A stretch of DNA of 64,000 bases, taken from Prevotella denticola (GTDB taxonomy: Bacteria > Bacteroidota > Bacteroidia > Bacteroidales > Bacteroidaceae). Both the position numbers and the translations under genes were made by a program. The stretch covers positions 868,001-932,000 of the forward strand of contig NZ_UGTM01000002.1 of assembly GCF_900454835.1 (NCBI RefSeq), given 5' to 3'. Below are positions 57,687-64,000 of this stretch, piece after piece. The notes under the pieces are model-generated. The model was given only the letters and a program-made list of their open reading frames with translations. It was not told the DNA's origin and searched no databases. Position 1 is the first letter of the stretch. Each line of letters opens with the position of its first letter.

Positions 57687-58502
57687 ATGATGGATACAAA
57701 ACAACTTACAGGTATTCCCGAAACAATGCTTACCACACTTTGGGCGAAGGCCACGGAGACAAAGCGACCGGATGCTTTGTTGAGGGATATTTATGCAACA
57801 GAGATCATCAAACATGTGGATTATGATTTCTCTAAATTTAAGAAGGGAAAATTCTCACAGGCTGGTGTTTGTGTTCGTGCAAAACTAATTGATGATGAAG
57901 TGATAACGTTCTTAAAAGAATATCCTGACGGTGTCGTAATACAATTGGGGGCAGGGCTTGACGCTCGATATCAACGTCTTGACTGTCCACACTGTGCTCA
58001 TTGGTACGATCTCGATTTAGAAAAAGTTATCGATATACGGCGTCGTTTTATACCTGAGACTGAGACGAATACTTTTCTTTCAATGTCAATGTTCGACTAC
58101 AAATGGATAGAAGAGGTAAAGAAATATAATACCCCCGTGCTGATTATTCTTGAAGGAGTATTGATGTACTTTAAAGAAGAGCAGGTAAAAGCTTTTATAA
58201 ACGAATTGTGTAGCCGCTTGGATAAAGCTACAATACTAATGGACATCTTATGTTATGTACTCGTAGGGAAAGCTAAACATCATGACGTAATCAGTAAGAT
58301 GGATGATAATACGGAGTTCTTATGGTCCATACTGCATACCAAAGACATGGAGAAATGGAATAATCGTTTACATCTTATCCGTGAATACTTTATGAGCGAT
58401 TACGATCATGGACGTTTTCCATTGATATTCCGCCTGCTTTATAAAATTCCGTATTGTTATATTCGCTTCAATCAGCGTATAGTGCGATTGGATATTTATT
58501 GA
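57687..58502 (+). CDS. Class I SAM methyltransferase of the LCM/TcmP type
   Basis: 271 residues, leucine carboxyl methyltransferase-like (Ppm1/TcmP) O-methyltransferase. Motifs are RAKLIDDEV, VIQLGAGLDARYQRLD (SAM-binding glycine motif), HWYDLDLEKVIDIRRRF and LIILEGVLMYFKEEQVK. Such proteins methylate small metabolites or polyketides; the substrate here is unknown. The stop lies 3 bp from the left end of IS1380 copy F, so the IS inserted right behind the gene. It has its own promoter. Confidence 0.85.
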   Translation: MMDTKQLTGIPETMLTTLWAKATETKRPDALLRDIYATEIIKHVDYDFSKFKKGKFSQAGVCVRAKLIDDEVITFLKEYPDGVVIQLGAGLDARYQRLDCPHCAHWYDLDLEKVIDIRRRFIPETETNTFLSMSMFDYKWIEEVKKYNTPVLIILEGVLMYFKEEQVKAFINELCSRLDKATILMDILCYVLVGKAKHHDVISKMDDNTEFLWSILHTKDMEKWNNRLHLIREYFMSDYDHGRFPLIFRLLYKIPYCYIRFNQRIVRLDIY

Positions 58503-58505
58503 ATA

Positions 58506-60105
58506 CCTTAATTCCGCAGCATAAATTCTTGTGAGAACTCCAAGTGTCTGAGAAACAAAGTCCTCAAAACACTTGGATATGTCAGAATTTTCACCTATCT
58601 TAGTGCTATCAAATAATAAACAAGCAAAAATCTGACATGACAAAGGTAGCAATTAAAAACGAGAATATCACTTCTTTCGGAGGAATTAATCACATCATGG
58701 ACGTTTTTCAAAGTTGGGCTTTGAAAAACTTACCGAATCCGTGTTGGGCAGATGCGGATGCAGCGGCAAAGCATTCAGCCATGGAAGTATTTTCGGCTCT
58801 CTCTTCTTCAGTTACCTTTGTGGTGGAGAATGCCTTGAGGACATCAATGCGCTTATAGGGCAGTTCAAGCAGAGACCTGATACGCTGTTACCCGGTGCCG
58901 ACACTGTGGGACGCGGACTAAAGGAGCTTACCGAAAAGAATATTGTTTATAAGAGCGAGACCTCCGACAAGTCGTATAGTTTCAACACAGCAGAAAAGTT
59001 GAATACCTTACTTTTACGGATGATACGAAGAATGGGGCTTATAAAGGTGGGCAGTCATGTTGACTTAGACTTTGATCATCAGTTTATTCCAGCCCACAAG
59101 TTCGATGCAAAGTATTCTTACAAGCAGGATTTTGGCTATTTCCCTGGTTGGGCTTCCATTGGGGGAATCATAGTCGGAGGTGAGAATCGTGACGGAAACA
59201 CCAATGTGAAATTCCATCAGGAGGACACGCTTCGCCGAATTATGGACCGTGTGACCTCCGAGCTTGGTGTGGTAATAGAGCGTTTCCGTGCCGACTGCGG
59301 GTCGTTCTCAAAGGAAATTATCCAAACCGTAGAGTCGCGCTGCAACACGTTCTATATACGTGCAGCCAACTGCGGCAGCCGATGTGAGGACTTCCGCCAG
59401 CTGAAAGAATGGAAGAGTGTTGAAGTTGGCTATGAGAAATGCGATGTCACCTCCATCAGCATGGACAACTTAATAGAAGGAAAGTCATATAGGCTTGTCG
59501 TACAGCGTAGTCCTTTGAAAGACAAGGAGGGCAGGGAGCAGACGGATATGTTCGGAGTAATATACACATACCGCTGTATCCTTACCAATAACCGGACATC
59601 CACAGAGAAGGACATCATTACATTCTACAATGAACGTGGAGCGAGCGAAAAGAACTTCGACATACAGAACAATGACTTCGGATGGTCACATCTGCCCTTT
59701 TCCTTTATGGGTGAGAACATGGTTTTCATGATGGTTACCGCCATGCTGAAGAACTTCTATCTCTATCTCGTCCGTCATATCAGCGAAAAGGTCAAGCCAT
59801 TGAAAAAGACAAGCAGGCTGAAAGCCTTTATCCTACATTTTGTCAGCGTGCCAGCAAAATGGGTACGCACTGGAAGGCAGAACGTTCTGAACCTATATAC
59901 AAATAAAGCATACTACTCTGAGGTATTCCTTGAATAAACAGCATGTCTTTGTGGTTCTCACATTCCCCATTGGTTTGGGTGGGGGATTTCATGATTATGC
60001 AAGAACCAAGAATCCCAGAAAATCCCCATATCAATGGATAAATCCCAAAAATGTCACTTCAATATATAAAAGCACCTCACAAGGAATAATGCTGCGGAAT
60101 TGAGG
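58506..60105 (+). mobile_element. IS1380-family copy F, full length but frameshifted
   Basis: 1600 bp with both inverted repeats; flanks AATA and TCCT differ. The right end belongs to the same sequence variant as copy C, whereas D and E share the other variant. Its right end has replaced the last codons of the adjoining helix-turn-helix gene. Confidence 0.92.
58637..59937 (+). pseudogene. IS1380 transposase of copy F, frameshifted near codon 24
   Basis: Relative to copy E one T is missing in the T-run at about 58,705, so MTKVAIKNENITSFGG leaves frame after MDVF. From 58714 the normal protein resumes (GFEKLTESVLGRCG) to 59937. All three acidic residues remain in the downstream frame. Confidence 0.9.
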
Positions 60106-60391
60106 TCCTATAACAATCCTCCAGTAATCTCTCCAAGTCCGAAGCCTTGTAGAGAATCTTTCCTGCAAACTGCGTGTAGGGAATAATCTTTCTGTCTCGA
60201 TAGTCTTGCAAGGTGCGAGGGCTTATATACAGCCGCTCACACACCTCCTTGCCCGTTAGGAAATGCTCACCTCCAAACAGGGGCTTGTGCGTCTGTGCCA
60301 CTTCCTTAATTCTCCTGCTTACGCTGCTGATAGCGGACAGCACCACCTGCATCTCGTCCGCATCCATGCTTAAATCTCTAACTGTTTCCAT
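60077..60391 (-). CDS. Helix-turn-helix (excisionase-like) protein, C-terminus replaced by IS
   Basis: 104 residues, MerR/excisionase-type winged helix: HFLTGKEVCERLYISPRTLQ and YRDRKIIPYTQFAGKILYKASDLERLLE. Found as a regulator near the integrase in Bacteroidales mobilizable elements. The last about ten residues (after LEDCY) are encoded by the IS1380 right end (stop at 60077 inside the IS), so the native tail is lost. The DNA-binding part is intact. It precedes the second HTH gene in reverse order, i.e. it is downstream of it in the same operon. Confidence 0.8.
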   Translation of the reverse strand: METVRDLSMDADEMQVVLSAISSVSRRIKEVAQTHKPLFGGEHFLTGKEVCERLYISPRTLQDYRDRKIIPYTQFAGKILYKASDLERLLEDCYRTSIPQHYSL

Positions 60392-60402
60392 CTTTTCATT
60401 GT

Positions 60403-60690
60403 TTATTTGTTGTTCTTGGTTTTCTCTGACTTTGTCTGTAACAACCGTTCCACGTCTTCACGCTTGTAATGGCACTTGTGTCCGATTTGTGTAAACGGAA
60501 GCATGCCCGTATCACGGTAATGCTGCAAGGTGCGCTTGCTGATGTTGAGTAACCGACACACATCTCCGTTGTGCAGCCAATCAGTGTGCTTACTCGATTC
60601 TCCAAATGCCTTGTGGCAGGTCTGGGCAAGAGCGACAATTTCGTCCCTCAGCATTGCCCATTGCTTGTCGGTAATGATAAAATATCCCAT
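60403..60690 (-). CDS. Helix-turn-helix (excisionase-like) protein
   Basis: 95 residues with WLHNGDVCRLLNISKRTLQH and YRDTGMLPFTQIGHKCHYKREDVERLL, the same fold as its neighbour. First gene of a two-gene HTH operon with a consensus promoter at 60756-60786. Likely controls excision or transfer functions of the element. Confidence 0.85.
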   Translation of the reverse strand: MGYFIITDKQWAMLRDEIVALAQTCHKAFGESSKHTDWLHNGDVCRLLNISKRTLQHYRDTGMLPFTQIGHKCHYKREDVERLLQTKSEKTKNNK

Positions 60691-60755
60691 AGCGTTATAT
60701 TGTTTTGTTTATATTTTCCTTTTGCGATTTGCTTTCCGTCGCATGTTTCTGCGTG

Positions 60756-60786
60756 CAAAAGTATGCGCTTCTTTCCATTCCACAAA
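60756..60786 (-). promoter_or_regulatory. Promoter of the HTH gene pair
   Basis: Minus strand TTTG (60786-60783), 19 nt, TACTTTTG (60763-60756). Confidence 0.7.
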
Positions 60787-61122
60787 GCGGCAAAGGAACA
60801 GCAGGGAAGAATAGGGAAACAGAAGGAAATGAGGTTATCTTTCTTACTCTTCTTCCGGTCCTTATCTTCCTTTTTTCTACGTTTGTTTTAGTCAAAGCAA
60901 TACAGTGCTGATTGAAGCAAACAGGTACAGACATTTCCTATTACTTTTCTACACTTGTGCGCTTGTTCTTGGCTTAAATCCTTATTTTCCTGCTGTTTCC
61001 TGAAAGAATTCCGTAAGAAATCTATTGCCAATGAGCGCAACATTATGCAAGCATGCTCAGATTGCTTGGAACATTGACATTCTCGCCGTAACTTCACACT
61101 TGGAAACCAAAACGGGTAAACA
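60787..61122. other. Divergent intergenic region, nothing else seen
   Basis: Between the HTH pair and the VapE gene; short frames only. The HTH proteins may bind here, but no clear operator was recognised. Confidence 0.4.
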
Positions 61123-62406
61123 ATGAAAAATGAAGCAGATAAAAGCAGAATGAAAACAACTGGCAATTCTACCGAACGCAGGGGAAACACCTCCAAGAAC
61201 AGCGAGATAGAAACCTATCTCCGTGCGCACTATGCGTTCAGGTATAATACCGTGCTGGGCAGGACGGAATACCGAAGCAGTAAAGATGCAAGCAATCGTT
61301 TCACAAAGGTTGGTCGCTATGAAATCAACTCTCTCCGTAGGGAGCTTGATTTAGATATGGGCATCATTACCTCCTCCGACAATCTCTATTCCATCATCGA
61401 AAGCAGCTTTTCGCCACGCATCAATCCCATACAGGACTACTTCAAGGCTTTGCCAGAGGTTGATGCTTCAGAAGTGCTGCACAAGATAGAGGTAAACCAA
61501 AGCACAATAGCCAACCTTGCATCGTGCGTTATCGTCCGCAACTCTGAAAAGTGGCTGCCATACCTTACCAAATGGCTTGTTGCAGTGGTTGCCAACGCTA
61601 TGGATGACCGTGAATGCCGTAACCATACCTGCCTTGTACTGACAGGAGAACAAGGTAAGTTCAAGACTACCTTTCTTGATTTACTTTGTCCTCCTGCCCT
61701 TCACGGTTACAGCTACACAGGAAAAATATATCCGCAGGAGAAGGACACACTTACTTATATCGGTCAGAACCTTATCGTAAACATTGACGACCAACTCAAA
61801 GCCCTCAACAAGCGTGATGAGAATGAACTCAAGAACCTTATTACCTGTCCGATGGTTAAATACCGTATGCCTTACGACAAGTATGTGGAGGAACACCCAC
61901 ACTTGGCGAGTTTTGTAGCATCGGTAAACGGCAATGACTTTTTGACAGACCCGACAGGAAGCAGGCGTTTCCTACCCTTTGAGGTACTATCTATTGACAT
62001 AGAACGAGCAAAAACAATTTCTATGGATGCCGTCTATGCCGAAGCCAAAGCCTTGTTAAACGCAGGCTTTCGATATTGGTTTAACGATGAAGAAATCACG
62101 GAACTCTACAAGGAGAGTGAGGACTTCCAAGTACAGACCGCAGAAATGGAACTACTATTACGCTGTTTTGAAAAGCCAACAGAGGACAATCCTCATTGTG
62201 CTTATATGACCACTACCGAAATACTCGCTTATTTAGGTGTTTATACGCATCAACCTTTGACACTCAAACGTATGGGCGAAGCACTCAAAAGAACTGGCTT
62301 TGAAAAGGTAAGCAAGAGGCGTGAAGGTTGTAGTCCTGTCTATGTGTATAAGATTAGGAAAATCCACCCCTGCCCACTGGTAAATAGCTGTAGTAGTTTG
62401 ATGTAG
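61123..62406 (+). CDS. VapE-family P-loop ATPase of mobile element
   Basis: 427 residues. A virulence-associated E domain with Walker A CLVLTGEQGKFKTTFLDLL and a Walker B-like LIVNIDDQLKALNK, then FVASVNGNDFLTDPTGSRRFLPFEV, the typical arginine-containing motif of VapE superfamily 3-like helicases. In Bacteroidales elements VapE stands next to a primase and probably supports replication of the excised circle. The C-terminal winged-helix-like part (MTTTEILAYLGVYT, LKRMGEALKRTGFE) may bind DNA. The start at 61123 is the longest; ATG nine codons downstream is possible. Confidence 0.88.
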   Translation: MKNEADKSRMKTTGNSTERRGNTSKNSEIETYLRAHYAFRYNTVLGRTEYRSSKDASNRFTKVGRYEINSLRRELDLDMGIITSSDNLYSIIESSFSPRINPIQDYFKALPEVDASEVLHKIEVNQSTIANLASCVIVRNSEKWLPYLTKWLVAVVANAMDDRECRNHTCLVLTGEQGKFKTTFLDLLCPPALHGYSYTGKIYPQEKDTLTYIGQNLIVNIDDQLKALNKRDENELKNLITCPMVKYRMPYDKYVEEHPHLASFVASVNGNDFLTDPTGSRRFLPFEVLSIDIERAKTISMDAVYAEAKALLNAGFRYWFNDEEITELYKESEDFQVQTAEMELLLRCFEKPTEDNPHCAYMTTTEILAYLGVYTHQPLTLKRMGEALKRTGFEKVSKRREGCSPVYVYKIRKIHPCPLVNSCSSLM

Positions 62407-62481
62407 TAGCGTATGTAGTATAGTTGTTTACTACAACTCATACCTGAATGTCAATCACTTACAATCAAAATATATGTAGTA
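62389..62481. repeat. TGTAGTA iteron-like repeats
   Basis: TGTAGTA at 62389, 62402, 62414 and 62475, and its complement TACTACA at 62429, partly overlapping the VapE 3' end and lying ahead of the primase gene. TACTACA also occurs twice behind the integrase (39629, 39637). Candidate replication or transfer origin of the element. Confidence 0.5.
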
Positions 62482-62619
62482 AGAAGAAAGTGAAAAAAGT
62501 TTGCTGTGGAAAAACTTTAGGAAACGAAAAAGCATCAATGAAGTTTACCCTATCAGTATAATCAAAATATAATCCGATATAAAAATCAGGATGGAAAAAT
62601 GTTCAACCAATAAAACAAT

Positions 62620-63600
62620 ATGACAATGAAAGAAGAAGATTTATCGCGCATTAAGCGATACCCCATAGTGGAGTATCTTGAAAGGAAAGGTATCAAACCA
62701 GTGCGCAGGACACCTGCCTATGCTCTCTACCATTCACCGCTTCGTGAAGACACACATCCAAGTTTCAAGGTGGACACTGAGAAGAACCTTTGGATAGACT
62801 ATGCCGAAGGCAAAGGTGGAAGTATTATCGACCTTTGTATGCGGTTAGAGGGTTGCACGCTGTCGGAAGCCATCCGCCTTTTGGGGCGGAACGCTCCCGA
62901 TTATACTGCTTGCAATTCTCAAAAGGCAGACAGGGCAATGAAAAGAAGTAGCATACCTATGGCATCCGCAAGTGGAGTAAGGAGACTGATAGAAATATCA
63001 GACACCTTACCTCCACACTTATTAAAGTATCTTCAGGAAGACCGCTGCATCGACATGGAAAAGGCGATGCCCTTTCTATGTTGTATCAGCTATGAGATAA
63101 GAGGTTTTCATTACCAAGCCATTGGTTTCGCCAATCAATCGGGAGGTTATGAGCTTCGAGATAATGGAACGTTCAAGGGAACAATAGCACCAAAGGACAT
63201 TACTCCGATATTTACGGACAGAGCTGAGCCAGTTTGTATATTCGAGGGGTTTATGGACTTTCTATCCTTTCTTTCAATGAAAGAAGAAGTTATCCACCAC
63301 TGTCTTGTGATGAACTCCGTAAGCAATGTGGCAAGGAGTATTCGCTATCTCCATGATGCAAATGTTTTCTCCATCCGTGCCTTCCTTGATAATGACGAGG
63401 CAGGACACAGGACTACGGAGGATTTCGCAAAGGCTGGTTTCAAGGTAGAGGATATGTCCGTGCATTACAGGAGTTTCAAAGACCTCAACGAATATCATGT
63501 CCACAGGGTACGTAAACAGCAGAAAGGGCAATCACTGAAGATGCCACAAACACAAACCAATCCCATAAAGGTCAAACAAGTTAAACATAAAATGAGATAG
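62620..63600 (+). CDS. DNA primase (CHC2-like plus TOPRIM)
   Basis: 326 residues. N-terminal CHC2-like segment YALYHSPLREDTHPSFKVD and LWIDYAEGKGGSIIDLCMRLEG, in which the classical Cys zinc ligands are largely replaced. TOPRIM domain with CIFEGFMDFLSFL (Glu) and RAFLDNDEAGHRTTEDF (DxD). It would prime replication of the circular form. Usual neighbour of VapE and DUF3408 in mobilizable transposons. Confidence 0.9.
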   Translation: MTMKEEDLSRIKRYPIVEYLERKGIKPVRRTPAYALYHSPLREDTHPSFKVDTEKNLWIDYAEGKGGSIIDLCMRLEGCTLSEAIRLLGRNAPDYTACNSQKADRAMKRSSIPMASASGVRRLIEISDTLPPHLLKYLQEDRCIDMEKAMPFLCCISYEIRGFHYQAIGFANQSGGYELRDNGTFKGTIAPKDITPIFTDRAEPVCIFEGFMDFLSFLSMKEEVIHHCLVMNSVSNVARSIRYLHDANVFSIRAFLDNDEAGHRTTEDFAKAGFKVEDMSVHYRSFKDLNEYHVHRVRKQQKGQSLKMPQTQTNPIKVKQVKHKMR

Positions 63601-63604
63601 AAAT

Positions 63605-64000
63605 ATGAAAAAGAAAACAAATACAACAGAAAAAGATTTTTCATGGCTTTTGGGTGTAGAAGATGAAGCAGATGACAAGTCCACTTCAAAAGCAGAAACT
63701 ATTGTTCAAGAAAAAGAAAGACAATCAAACGTACAGAAACAGAAATATGACAGTCCACAAAGCGTATTAGAAGTTACATCAGAGATTTCTGGACCATCAC
63801 AGCACACAGAGAACACACCCATTCAGAAACGCATCAGTGCCAAGATGAGAAAGAAAACACTCGGAGCATACAAACAAGCCTACCTTATGCCAACCAAACT
63901 CAGTAATAGAAAAGCAGTCTATCTGAGCAGGGAGACACAGGAACGTACCGACTTCATTGTGCGTAGATTAGGCGACAGAGGCAGCAACCTTTCAAGTTTC
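63605..64000 (+). CDS. DUF3408 mobile-element protein (partial)
   Basis: 132 residues to the window edge, ATG four bp after the primase stop. A charged, low-complexity start is followed by AYKQAYLMPTKLSNRKAVYL and RETQERTDFIVRRLGDRGSN, characteristic of DUF3408 (ribbon-helix-helix-like) proteins that precede mobilisation genes. The C-terminus and probable mob genes lie beyond the window. Confidence 0.85.
   Translation, partial: MKKKTNTTEKDFSWLLGVEDEADDKSTSKAETIVQEKERQSNVQKQKYDSPQSVLEVTSEISGPSQHTENTPIQKRISAKMRKKTLGAYKQAYLMPTKLSNRKAVYLSRETQERTDFIVRRLGDRGSNLSSF

Overview
The window looks like a chromosomal segment of a Prevotella-type Bacteroidota. Reasons: promoters follow the Bacteroidota pattern (TTG / 19-20 nt / TAnnTTTG), there is a Na+-type pyrophosphatase, an N-glycan locus with GH92/GH20/GH130 enzymes, a type II-C CRISPR-Cas9 locus with 47-nt repeats, and DUF3408/VapE/primase genes typical of Bacteroidales mobilizable elements. 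The species cannot be fixed from sequence alone.

Layout. 1-756: 5' part of pheT (minus strand). 916-13.4 kb: type II-C CRISPR-Cas. It comprises an isolated decayed repeat, an array of 77 repeats and 76 spacers (1631-7519), a bidirectional terminator, cas2-cas1-cas9 on the minus strand, and a plus-strand tracrRNA just upstream of cas9. The anti-repeat shows that crRNAs are read from the plus strand, towards the cas genes. Each repeat carries a consensus promoter. 13.8-18.2 kb: ppdK and an rlmD-type rRNA methyltransferase. 19.0-23.1 kb: a TPP-riboswitch-controlled thiamine uptake operon (TonB receptor, a PnuT-like transporter broken at a G7 tract, thiamine pyrophosphokinase). 23.3-33.3 kb: an N-glycan utilisation cluster (GH130 phosphorylase, two GH92 mannosidases, GH20 hexosaminidase, NahK-like sugar kinase, CBM9-like protein) closed by a strong terminator. 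33.4-35.6 kb: hppA.

36.1-64.0 kb is a mobile element whose backbone is two tyrosine integrases (one truncated, one fused to a transposase), a small accessory gene, two helix-turn-helix proteins, VapE, a CHC2/TOPRIM primase and DUF3408. About 20 kb of cargo splits this backbone. Six IS1380-family copies (one intact, five decayed) punctuate the cargo, together with IS982, IS3, ISAon1/ISL3 and IS4 elements and a 597-bp MITE-like element. Cargo genes abut the left ends of the IS1380 copies: a 252-aa orphan, a CMD-cupin protein, D-2-hydroxyacid dehydrogenase plus gpmA, a secreted protein, a DUF262+HEPN pair and a TcmP-like methyltransferase. An HHH-domain outer-membrane protein, a lipoprotein and toxin/immunity remnants lie between.

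The most notable items are the promoter in every CRISPR repeat with the tracrRNA/cas9-leader antisense arrangement, the IS1380-bounded cargo modules, the AT-rich DUF262-HEPN gene pair as a candidate defence system, and the transposase-integrase chimera.
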